Assembly: GCF_001649575.2 (NCBI RefSeq)
Contig: NC_051438.1
Span: 24,494,450-24,558,449, forward strand
Length of the DNA stretch: 64,000 nucleotides
Source: Kryptolebias marmoratus
Taxonomy: Eukaryota > Chordata > Actinopteri > Cyprinodontiformes > Rivulidae
Reading direction: 5' to 3'
The notes beneath the pieces were generated by a model. The model had not been told where the DNA came from. It made no database searches and worked only from the letters and a program-made list of their open reading frames with translations. Shown piece after piece: positions 28,101 to 40,700 of this stretch. Numbering within the stretch: the stretch's first letter is position 1; each line of letters starts with the position of its first letter. Both the position numbers and the translations under genes were made by a program.

Positions 28101-31100
28101 ACCTATCCAGTGGTTCATCAGGTATTTTGCTAAAAGACAAACAGTTTTAAACAAAGATGCTAAGCTACTTGTTGCACTCAAAGTATGCATTGGGGAAGAT
28201 GCTCAGCTACTACTTTACATCAAGTTTTAGCTCAGTATCTGTAAAATTGTCTGAGTTGTTTAGCTGTGGCAGCCATCTTGAATAGGCTTTATCTTCAAAA
28301 GTTAACGAGTTGTAGATGTACAGCCAATGAATATTTTCTAAAAGTTTTAAATTCACTCAGTTTAATTCACACTGACAACTTGACATCACACAGCTTTATT
28401 TCTTGTGTCATGATAATTGTCATGTTGCGCACAGATTGAATATCTGATTGTTTCTTTAGGCTCCTTTTTGTTTCCCTGCAAGCAAAGAGCTTTTTGAACA
28501 CGTTCAACCCTCTGCTTTATCCCAGGTTCACGCTGCATGTGCGAGACTGCAGCTGTCTTCCTGCCAGAAGCTAACACATCAGATCAGGTTGCAGACCGAC
28601 ATCATCTCTGTATCCGTCAGTCGCGCCGTCCTTATTCCTCCTCTGTGTTTGCCTTCTCAGATTTCTCAGGTTTTAATTGAGATATCTGGTGCCTCATCTG
28701 GAGAGGATATAGAGGTGGCAGAGGTTCGTAGCCTAACTTGTATGAGTCTCACACACTCACTCAGAGAAATGTGCGTGGAGCCTAAAACGAATCTCAAATA
28801 ACCCCGGTGTCTGTCAGTCACACACAGCCTCAACCACTTACTCTGAAACGCACCACTTCTGCTCAGGTTACACTCAGCACCGTTTCAATAATCGGAGAAA
28901 AATGCATGGAGGGAACCTGGAGCTGCACCTCGCTGCGAGGGATTGGGTGTTCATTTGTCTTAAAGCTTAAATTTAAGCACATGAAAAAGATTGTTTTGGT
29001 AAAATGAATCCCAGAAATCATCAAGCGGTTAAGCCTTCCTTGTATTTAACTAAACTCCTGCTGTTACAAGTTAGAAGTTTCTTTTTATTGCCTCTCCCTG
29101 TGTGCGTCTGCTTTTGGTAAAGGCGAGCAATAATGTTTTTGAGCATGTCTGTGTGTGTGTGCATTCATTTATCTGTACTGTTAGCAAAATAGGTGATGAG
29201 TTACTGAATTAATTTTTAGAGAAACCTTTAGAAAGTACTGAATCATTGGATGTATGACTCAATAATCTTTGGAGTCATCATGATTCAAGATGGCTGCCAC
29301 AGCCAACTGACTTTCAAAAACAGAAAAGTTTGTCAGTTTTTTTTATCAGTAGTATGTGATACTTTTTCTTGGACTTCTCTGCTGTTTTTCCACTACAAGC
29401 CTCTGCCATGTTTGCTTCTTGTTGCTGACTCAGTTTTTGTTGCTCCAGTTCCTGCAGGTTCACATAAAACATAATGTTCAGCATAGAACCAGCTCAAATC
29501 TGTCACAAACAGAAGATTTTTATATCTGGTAAATGGTCTCATTGAGCGATTAGCCTGATTTTTGTCAACCTTGTGTGATAAAATCTGCCTTTATGGAAAG
29601 GTTGTTGATTCATATGTTAAAGTAAAACACCTCAAATTTACTGTAGAAGCCCTCAGTTTGTAATATGTGAAAAATTTTGTTTTTGAGTGTTTTTTTTTTC
29701 AGCTAGAGGTAATTTTTGAATAAAAGCACTGATCATCATCTACGTCCCTAATATGTATGCCCATTTAGATTTTAACAAAAAGATTTTACTATACTTTCAT
29801 ACCTGAAATGAAGACATTTTAATCCGAATTATTGAACATACTGTATGTAACTTCTAGCTTTACTTCACCTTTTTACCCCATCTCAGCTCTCGTCACTCCC
29901 CTCCTGCCAGCACACTTTCATTCATCACTAATAATGTCCTTTTCTCCTCACCCTCCTTCTGAGTCACCCATTCTCCTAATTTTTTGTTACTGTTGGACTC
30001 AGACTAAGGAGGCAGGTCTTAATTGCATTAAACAAACTGAGGCACTGCTTTATTTTACAGCAGCCAACATCCCTGAATGCTCCGTTTCTCATAGTTTTAC
30101 TCACACTCGGGGGACAGAGTGCACTTCACCGTATGAGTAACGGAGCACCGAATGATGCATTTAAAGCCCGGCTACATTTGTTACCCATTACACTTATATT
30201 CTTCACTCAATAGAAGCAGCCATGCCAAAGCACACAGAGAAGTAAAGCTACACCTCACATTAACTATGGGTGAGTTGCCGTGGAAACATGTTTGCTTTGG
30301 ATTTTGGGAACAGTTGGCAAATTAGGTTAAGGCCAAATTCCACCCTTAAACATGATTCAGAAAGGATGTAAAAAAAAAGGCAAAAGGACAAAGCACTGTA
30401 TAGTATTGAGTTTTATTTCACTGAAGGAGGTTTATTGATTTTAAAATGTGATAAATTCATGCAAGATCATTAACTATTTAAAAAAAGAGGGGGGGGAATC
30501 AAACAATAGATTGTGAATTTCACCTTTAAATAAATATTTTTATAAATATTTTATTATTTTTAAGATTGTTATACTTATACACACATACATTTTTTTCCAA
30601 TAATACATTTTTATTGCATGAATTTATAATTCCTCAACTTAATGCAACATTTAACTTATAAATCAATGACGTAACTGTTTTATGTAGAACAAATATGTAT
30701 TTGTGGCAACAACTGTTGTAAATTAAACAGAATGTTCCATTTTCACCATCATGGCTGAATTTGACGCATCTGTGAGAGCAGCAGGAGGATTTCATGCTTA
30801 ATGTAATTCAGTGAGAACCAACACTAATTTAACTCTTCGCAGTCGTACAAACCATGTGCCTGACTCCTGTTTTGGGGTGGATTTCCTCCTCAGAATGAGT
30901 CACTACTTTGGCCTCTAGAACAAAAAAAAAAAAAACATCTTGCTGACTGACAGATGGCATCTAGTGCAGAGAATTGAGAAGTCAGAGGGTATTTAAGACC
31001 CATTAGGGGTCTGTGAGAGCTTAACTTGGCATACAATCTGTAGAAAAAAAGCCACATTACCCCCACACACAGACACATGCACATGCATGGCTGCAAATGA

Positions 31101-31621
31101 AGCATAAAGGCAAACAGGAGGGGAAAGAATGAGGAGGTGAAAGACACTCTAGAGAACAGACATGGTGTGATGTAGAAGGTTACAAATGTGTGAGTTTTGT
31201 GGCAGAAAAAGGCAGGAAAGTTGAGAAGAAGGACAAAGAAAAATAAAGATGAAGGAATGCAAAAAGGTTGAATGAGTAGGTACCTTTCCAGATGAAAACT
31301 CACTATATGTTCTTATTGTTTATGTTGTAGTACTATGACAGAACATTTTCCAGAGAGCACTGTGTTTTTGTTCTGCTGAGGAAGTTACACTCGATACAGT
31401 AACTCTATCTGTGACGTCTCAACCTGTTAGGACATGGCTATCTTTTATTCTCCACTTGTTGATGTCTTTAACCTGCAGCGAGGAAAAAATAAAAGCTTTG
31501 TTCTTTTCTTTTTCGCCGTTGTTCCGCCACGTCCATCTCCCCTTCCATCTCTTTGCTGGAAGTGAAACGAGGCTGAACAGGAGGATGTGGGACAGACAGC
31601 CATGAAATAGAGGCTGAGGCC

Positions 31622-31700
<79 letters not shown>

Positions 31701-34700
31701 CATCTGTCAGTGGGGTGTGTGTGTTAGCAAACGGACAAATATTTTCTTGTTCCTTGTTGATATGTATATGCGAAAAGATACGGTAAATATATTTTTGTGA
31801 ATCTGCGTGTTTATCTGAGCAGCACAACAAGGCAGAAAACAGCTTTTGAAACTTGACTCCGCTCTTTTTACTCCCCCATCTGGAGCTCTTTCTTATGAGC
31901 ACACACACCAGCATGTTTACATCCCCTGTCTTCTCAGTGCCACCCTGATTTCCGGAGCAACAGCTTTGTCTACCTCACTGTAAGGGCAGCTTGTTGTTAC
32001 AACTGCAGGACCAAAGAAGTGGGCAACAAAAACAAAAACACAAAGAATGGCACAAAACATGATCGGATCAGCTGATAAACATGCAGTAAATTTACTCTCT
32101 AAACTCTCTTTGCATCCTGCTTCTTTTAGCAAAATAAATCATATTTAACTAATTTAGAAAAATGTGCTGATTTTGTTTCCTACTTTATGATTTTATTTTT
32201 TGTTTGGGCTTCTTGACCTTTAAGTGGTCCACACTTACATATCACCTTTTTTAACTTCAAGATTCTGCAAAGAGCTCTGCATTTTTGGCTTCTCCAGCTA
32301 AAAGGCTATTCATGTTTATGCACCTTTCTGTTATTATTATTATTATTATTATTTATTAATTAATTAAAATTAAAGCATCATTTTACAGTAGAAGCATTGT
32401 TTCAACAAGAAAATAAATTTATCAACTCTTTTAATGACTAACATACCTCTGTTTATTGAGTTAAACTATAAAAAACAACATTTGCAATCCTTTTTGTAAC
32501 TAAATCAGTATGCAATAATAGTACAACTGTCTTACTCATTACTATCTTTAAATAAATTAAAAGCTTACGTATCACCTGCCACCTTTCATCTCAGAGTTTT
32601 ATACTAACATTGTCTTATGTTGCAAAATGATTGGGTTTGTAGCCATTTTGGTCAAATTTTAAAAATAATTTTATGCTGAATCTCATGTTCTGTTGCAAGA
32701 GGTCAGGGTTCGAGTCTGAATGACTCTCAGCTACGACCACATCAAATTTCAGCTCAATATCTGTAAAACTGATTGAGTTATAAACATTTTTGTGTTTGCT
32801 AATGTTGATTAGCGGTGGGGGACATTTTGAATTAGATTGACTCTGTAAATGTACGTCCATTCAATAAAATTTTTCAAGCTGTTCAATGAGATATTTTGTT
32901 AACAAACATGCACACAAACACAGGCAACAACATTTTCACCCATCTTCACCTTTTGGCAGCAGGCAATAACACAGTAAGTTAGGCTGTTTGCGTTCTTTGA
33001 CTGTAACGATTTGCAAAAATAGGGTTTCTTTTTGCAGATAAGCCAATTCCTGTTCCATCTATGTTTCTTTCTGCACCAGATTTCAAGGCCAACTTTTACT
33101 GCATCATTCTGTCCCCTGGGACAATTTGAACTGGTCTAAAGAAATACAAAAACATTAATATTTCTTTCACCAATATCAGAATTTCCAAATGATGCAAGCA
33201 GACTCCGTCTAGTGCTGTGTGGAAGTTTGACATGAGAAACGATTTCAGTCCAAAAAAAGAATTTGATTAATGGGAGCATCGGCTCTTGTCAGCAGTGTTT
33301 TTGTATTTGCTCTCACTGCCAGAAAGAGAGTTTTTTCAAAGACCTATTCAAACTGAAATACGCGTTTGTGAATCTTGACTAACTGATTTGGTAAAGCTAG
33401 AGATTAAGGTGTAATAATGTAGTCAATCAGGAACACTTTTTTTTTTTTTCAAGAAACCTCCTGAAAGAAATGCTCTTTGTTCCTAAAGTAGCTGCTTATT
33501 TGTGCCGTCTCCTGCTTGACAACCACCCAGTCCCTCATCAAAACATCCCACTGAAAGGAAGCAACGTGCTTCAGCATCCTTCTCTGCATAGCTGCCATTC
33601 CCTGACACAAAGCAACCAGGAATCTACATTCTCAAGGCAGATGAGTTAACTTCTACACAACCTGACTGGATGAAACCTGTACAAACACACAGCAGAAGGT
33701 TGGGAGGGCTGAAAATTGCTGTAAACTGTGGTTCCCCCAAATGGCAGACCACCTTTTCCTACATTTACAGCAGTTCATTAGGGCGGCTTTGCTTTTAAAA
33801 TATTTACAACAATTCATTTTTGGTGGTGTAGCTTTTCTAGCATTTACGGTAATTCCCATGTTTCTTTCTTTCTGCAGAGAGAATTACAGGCCTGAAAAGA
33901 CAACACAGTGATTGAAGAAAACTAGCATGGCTCATGATAAAATTAAAAATTCTTTAGATGAACCTTGCTTATTATTTTTTATTTTTTTAATTCCACTGCT
34001 GTGAAGAAATGAGACAAATACAAACAGGATATGAACAGTTTCAGTTTACCAAAATAAAGTTTCTGCAGTATAAACTTACAGATGTTTTGATCAGGACAAA
34101 AAGATTCAGGTCGGTAGAAACAAGGAAAGGAAAGTCAGTGGGGCGAGTGTGGGTATGGGCGTCTGATCAGAGGAGTTAGCAGGGGAGCGTTGTTCTTGTG
34201 AATAGACAGCTTAGTGACCATTATACGGTCTGGTGGATTATTCCTGTTCACTATTGTTACCCTCAGGGGGTAGCAGCAGACACGCGCACACAGGCATGCA
34301 CACATAGATGCCTTCCTTTTCTCTTTTCTTAGCCTTTTTTCTGTTTCATATTATAACTTTTTATTTATTTCTTTAGAGTTCTTCTGTTGTATACCTAAAA
34401 TAAACAGCATAATGCCACCAAAAACACAAACACGCGCACTGTATGTTCCGTCCACCCCCCACCCTGTCATTCCTTAATAGGTCAGTCTTTTGACAGACCT
34501 GTTTGTTCACTGAAGGAGTCTTTTCTCATTAGGGTTGGGATTGTGTCACTGGCCCTGCAGGCTCCATTGTCCCACTCCAAGTGAGTTATTAGGCATTCCC
34601 CATGTAACAACCCCGCGTCTGAATAGAGCTGAGAGCAGTGAAGAGCAGCAGAGAGCCTTCGGAGGGCAGCGCCGGGTCCGGCAATTAGCAAAGACATGTT

Positions 34701-37700
34701 TAAAGAGAGCAGGGAGGAGAAAGAGTGGAGGAATCAGGGAGAAAGAAAGAGCAGACCTGCACTACAAAAAGCTTCCTTTTGAAGTTTTAGAAACTTTTGT
34801 CTGCTTTTCGCTGCTGCGCCATCATCAAAGCCAAAGACTGGTTGTTCAGCACACAACATCCCTCCTCCTCCTCCTCCCTTACCATCTTTTCTTTTCATTT
34901 CTGTTCCGTTCCCATTCGTTACTCTTCTCCCTGAGAAGGCATTTGTGTCAGCGCTGAAAAGCCTTGTATCTTCTGCAGTCGCTTTGATGCCTTAATGACT
35001 ACGCGAGGGGCAAATTATTTCACCCCCCCAACAACCACCACCATCTTCATTCTCCCGTGCTGCTCTTTAAATTCCACCGGTTGCATCTGGCTTTTCCAAT
35101 CCCAACCCACTGACAACAAGTAGACAGGATGCAATGGAAAGACTCGCACTGAAAAGGACGAACAAAGCAGAAAAAACAGCCGGCATGGAAAAACATTCTC
35201 TGATTTTTAACAGGTTTATCTTAGTTTCAACCAAGCAGCCTTTTAGGATTTGATACATATTTGTTACCTTTTTGAGGGTCTTATTGTTGTTTGCTTATAA
35301 AACATTGACAAAACTCTTTTTTTTTCCTCCGAGTCATGTCAATATTTAGAGGTAGAAAAGACATTCTGCAAAAAGAAACATCTTCTGGAAATACAGTATG
35401 TGTAATTTAAAACAGACAATGTCACATCAAAACACAATATTGGCTCCAAAAAGCTGGTTTTGTTGTGTACCATCAGGTGTGCGTGTCTGCATGTACTTAC
35501 TTGTACAATGTTGCTACATTCCACCGCATTATATTTCACACAAGTATATGCACAGCACGTTTTTGCCGTGTTTTCTGGATAAGGGGTGCGCGTGTGCACT
35601 TTGTTCCTCTATGGTTCTTAAGCAAACAGTGCACTGGTTCTGCGGCGCCTCTATCAGCCTGAAGTTTGATCAGTGTGACAGCATGCTGAAAACTGATCCA
35701 CCAAGAAGCACTAGCACGCTCTGCAGCTGCAGCCGTAACTGTTTCTCTGCAGCCTTCTGTTCTGACACCGTTCGGTTTTTCTGGTAGTATGTTTACAGAT
35801 TCTTATCTCCCGTCAACAAAAGCAAAAGCAGAGCAGAAATGGTTTTTTTTTTGTCTGCGTGTATTTGTTTTATTCACAAAATAACTCATGAATCGCTGAA
35901 CAGATTTTTGATGAACTCTCAGGAAATAATCACTGGATGTACGTCCGCAACTGATTACCTTGTAGAATCAATCTAATCCAAGATGACAGCCACAATTAGC
36001 TGACATTAGCCAACACAAAAATTGCCATAACTCTGTGAATTTAACAGCTATCGAGCTAAAATCTGATGTGGTATTATCTGAGAGTTGATGGCAACACAAC
36101 ACTCTGAACTTGGCATCTCAGAATATCACATGAGACTGCACATTATTTTCAAGGTTTCACCAAAATGACTAAAACTCCATCGTTTCTCAAAATAAGATGA
36201 TCTTAGTTTAAAACTCCGGCATGAAAGGCAGCAGACGATGTGCATTCCTTCAAGAAATGCTAGGTCTTTGTTTAATTTTGTTTTGTGAAGATCTAAATTC
36301 CTTTGTGAGTCTTTATGGATTGAGCACACTTAATTTATTGTCTTTGTGATTTGCCTTTCGGCTCACCGAGTGAAAATGAGACTGTCCACACTTTCAGTCA
36401 AAGCCAATATCTTTAGACGATTTCTCTGCAGGCAAGTGCCGTGTTGATGGAGCGCTTCATGCCAACTTTTGTTCAGTTTAAGCTGTTGAGAGTTGTCTTG
36501 GTCCAAACGATCAGTCTTCTGGGAGAAAAAACGATGTGTTGCTGCTGTCAGACATGTCATTAAACAATGAAAAGAAGCTAACAAGTGGAGTCCCAATTAG
36601 CCTGTCAGGTTTTTTTTTTTTTAAATGGTTTGCTGTGGCTTTTTGACAACTCATGTATTACAGTTCTGATGTAATTATATAGTAAACATTGACTAGAGTC
36701 ATTGCATTCTTGAAACCAACAATTGTGAACATATGCAATTAGCTGGTATGCTATTATGTCCTTACTGTCGGATGTGATCGAGCAGCACAAGAGATATAAA
36801 AACGTTACATTACTATCAATCCACAAACAGCTCTAAGTAACATGAATGAGTTTTGAACAAAGCAGGCATCGGGTGAGTCATGTTGAAACGTGGCCCAGCT
36901 GCGCATCGTGATGAGCGGGTTAGTTTTACATTGTTGTAAATTGTTGTTCATCAAAGAGAGCCTGTCAGCGTGAAGCCTCACACGGCATACACGCCAGCAT
37001 CTTTGAAGTTCGGCGAGGCAACCACACATTCTCAACACGCGCGCACGCACACACACAGTTTAACATACACACACATCTTCACACATAATGAGAGCACATG
37101 CAGATCTATGCAGAAACAGTCATGCATTAAAGTATGCTCAAAACAAACAAGCTCATGACGTACTCCCACTTAACAGGTTCAGCCCAGTCTTTGAAGTTGG
37201 GCTCAATTTAAAGCCTGTTTCACATTCCTGCAGGCATCATGGAGCAGATCCGGACTCAACAACAAGGAAAGGTGCAAGTTAGCATGTTTGTGATTGATCA
37301 TTTTCTAAGTGCAGATATTTGTATACATTCGGGCCAACTAAGGGGCTGTCCACATGGTTTTGTGAATATGCCGTGTTGTTTTTTTTATCATTTCAGCCTT
37401 GTGTCCACACAGAAATGGCATTATTAGAGGCCCTAAACATATTTTTTCAAAATGGGTTTAAGAATGAAAGTTTTTATGAGCAGTGTCAACAAACAGCCTT
37501 TTGAAAATTATATCATAGCTGGAGGCTACTACTCAAAAGGTGGAAACAGACTCATGTTTTTTTTGTGTGCACAATAACAAAGAAGAACTGAATGGAGTAA
37601 GGTTGAGAAAACCTTGGGTTGTTTTGTTTTTGTGTGGTTGAAAACATGTTTAGAAATAGTGGCATTTTTACAAGGATGTTTTTAGAAATGACCAAATAGA

Positions 37701-40700
37701 AAATTATTTTGTAATCCCAGTATTTCTGTGTGAACAAGATCTAAGTAGGGGCATCGGGATGATCAAACGATGTTTATGGGACTAAAAGAAATGTATGCAT
37801 GTCAGTAGGACGTAGTATGTGCTTAGGTTGTTTCAAAGTTTTTGCATTTAAAATCCAAAAAGTAGAGCTATATTTACCCTACTGCTAAAAAAATTGATAA
37901 ACCATTATCAAAAACAATATATAAAGACAAAGGTGAGCTGCAAAAAAGCCAGCAATTGTATGACAGAAAGTAATGGGAAACAGTCAATATTCAAAGCGTA
38001 CTTTCAGATTTGACTGTAGATGAATCCAAAGCAGGTTTGTTGTTTTCCGTAGCAGTTATTGCACTTAAAGCTTGTTGGAAACTTCAGTTAGGTAATGTAA
38101 CATGAGAAAGAGATTACATAGGGTCTGGGATCCGAGCTATGGTACAACTGGACCAACATTTAACTGGAGTATAATTTTATACACAGAAAGGCAGGGTGGG
38201 CGTGCAGGAGAATGACTGAGAGTTCAAATGCTGAGCTGAGGCCGGCGGTGTGCGTTTCAAAGGCGGCACGTGGCGATAGATGTGAGAGATTTGTTAATTC
38301 AGCAAAGTGGAGTACTGCCTTGATGTTTTCTAGAGTTACACAGGCAGCAGCTGGATGTACACACACTCACACACTCCCACACTTTAACATATGCACAGGT
38401 ATAAATGCACTATATATGTACATCCTAACTTTAGGACATACATTGACAAATTTATTTGTACCCTTTTGTTAAAGAAAGAAAATCCCACGAAGAAATAAAA
38501 AATAAGTTGAACTTGACTAAAAATCAACTTAAAAAAATCAGTCATTGCTTTTATTTAAAAAAAACAAAGTAATGAAACTGGCCTTGACAAAAAGGATTGT
38601 ACCCTTCACTTAATATTTTGTTGCACAACGTTTGGAGGCAATCACTGCAATCAGGTGATTTCTTTAACTCTCTCTCAGACTTCTGCACCTGTCCACAGGT
38701 AATTTATCTGACTTCTTGTGAGCAAACTGCTCCAGTTGTTTTAGGTTTGAAGGGTCTCCAGGCTGCAGGTTTCAGCTCTTTCCACAGATGTTCAGTAGAT
38801 TTTAGATCAGGGCTCAAAAGGCCACTTCAGAATTGTCCAATGTTTTGTTCTTTGTTCTTCTTCTGTGTATTTAGCTGTGTGTTTTGGACCATTATCCTGT
38901 TGAAAGACCCATGACCTGCGAGTGAGACCAAGCTTACTGACACTGGGATGAACATTTTGCTCCAGAATGCCTCGATTGCTTTAAGAGTTCATTGTACCCT
39001 GCCTGTGATGGACTTGCGACCCGTCCAGGGTGTAATCTGCCTGTTGCACAATGACCCCTGGAGATAGGCACCAAGAGAGGCAACAGAAAAGCAAGTAAAG
39101 AAAATGGGTAGTTGGATTGTACCCTGCATAGATTCAAGACACCGTGTCAGATGTAGCAAAGCAGCCTCAGAACATAACTGAGCCTCCTCTGTTTCATGTC
39201 CCATTCTTTATGTTTCATTTTTGGCTCTGTGAACACAGAGCCGGTCGGACTTGTTGCCAAAAAGCTCCAGTTCTGTCTCATCTGTCTAAATGACATTCTC
39301 CCAGGAGCTTTACGGCTCGTTATTATACATGTTAGCAAATTCCAGTCTTGCTTCTTTATTATTTGGTGTCCTTCTCTGTCGTCTTCCATTAAGTTCACTT
39401 TGGCTCAAGCAACAATGGATGGTGTGATCTGACATCTATGAGCCTTGACCTTGGATTACACCTCTAATTTCTTTGGAAGTTGTTCTGGGCTTTTTGGTTA
39501 CCAATCATGTTATCCGTCTCTTCAATTTTTCTTTAATTTTTTTATCAGCCTCCCTGGCCACATCTGGGGAGGTTGGCTACAGTCCTGTGGACCTTAAGCT
39601 TCTAAATAATCTGCAGCTGTAGTCACAGGAACATCAATCTGCTTGGAAGTGGACTCATAGCTTTATCCTTTACCATGCTGTCAATAATTTTCTTTCTAAG
39701 CTCCTGAGACAACTCTGTCCTTAGCTTTCTGTGGTCCGTGTTCAATGTGGTACACACCAAACAGCCCTGTGACTACTTTTCACCCTTTAAGTAGGCAGAC
39801 TGACTGATTACAGATTGAAGACACCTGTGGTGCTAATTAAAGGACACACCTTGGTTTAACATGCTCTTGCCTTTAATATTTTTACAGTGTCTCTTTAGCT
39901 TATTTAGAAATGTAATTTACTCCTAGCCACACAGGGTGCCACATGAAACTCGTTTAAAACAGTAATGTGGTTAAATGTTAACAAATAACTTGTGTACACA
40001 GCAGCGTGACAGCCAATCTGTTTCCACTTCTGTGATCTCAGAGCCCCCTCTCATCACTGTAAACAGCGGACATGAAGTAACTCACTAATTCCACTGAATC
40101 ATTTCTAACCTTGACTGGATCGCCTCTCTCATGGCCGAGGCTTTACGCTGCAGCGGTGTGTTTGCCAGATTTCACATCGCCTCCTTTTTAGGTTAATCTC
40201 AGTGTGTGTTCAGTGTTTGACCCTGCTGCTCTAACACTGAAGTGTGAACAATGATGTAAAACAGCTACGTAAATAACTCTGCTCATGAAAAGATTAATAC
40301 TCTGTCACACTCACACACGTGTGTGTAAAAAGTGAGTCATTTTACATTTGTTCTCAGACTTTAAACTACTATATGAACTTAACCAGATGAATTTGTCTTA
40401 CAAAAATATACAAACACGTACAATTGTTCAGCCCTTCTCGCTGTATGTATCCCAAACTTATAAACCACATTAATACGTGATGTTTATGAGTTAGTGTGAG
40501 GAACCACTTGTGCCTCATGCTTGTATACTTTTTCACTGCCCTGTTGATATTTTGTGCTTTGAAACAGTCCCTGTTCAGTGTTGGAGCAGCTCAAGGTGCT
40601 TCATGTACTTCCTCATTGTTGCTTTTTTCATCTTCTAACCAAACCCAGGCCTCACTGTTAACCTAAACCTGAGCACTGAGGGTAAATGATCCGTGCCTGG

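Larger units (their letters stand above)
38430..39900 (-). mobile_element. Dead Tc1-like DNA transposon, transposase on minus strand
   Basis: About 1.4 kb recognised as a fish Tc1/mariner element. Read on the minus strand it gives Tc1-transposase-like pieces in order, from [15 protein letters not shown] near 39740 to [20 protein letters not shown] in the 39147-39398 frame, then [20 protein letters not shown]. Stops and frameshifts break the gene throughout, so it is inactive. A 113-bp retroposon interrupts it at 39003-39115. The outer ends are approximate because I could not pick out clean terminal inverted repeats. Confidence 0.8.

Noticed and set aside
31419..31914. Minus-strand frames with a long His-Thr run
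   Set aside because: Encoded by the GT microsatellite. It resembles the His/Thr tail of FGFRL1 only by chance; the real tail is at 59229-59326.
34535..34957. 140-codon plus-strand frame
   Set aside because: No recognisable domain, ends in a pyrimidine-rich tract, and no splice sites join it to fgfrl1 in frame with family conservation.
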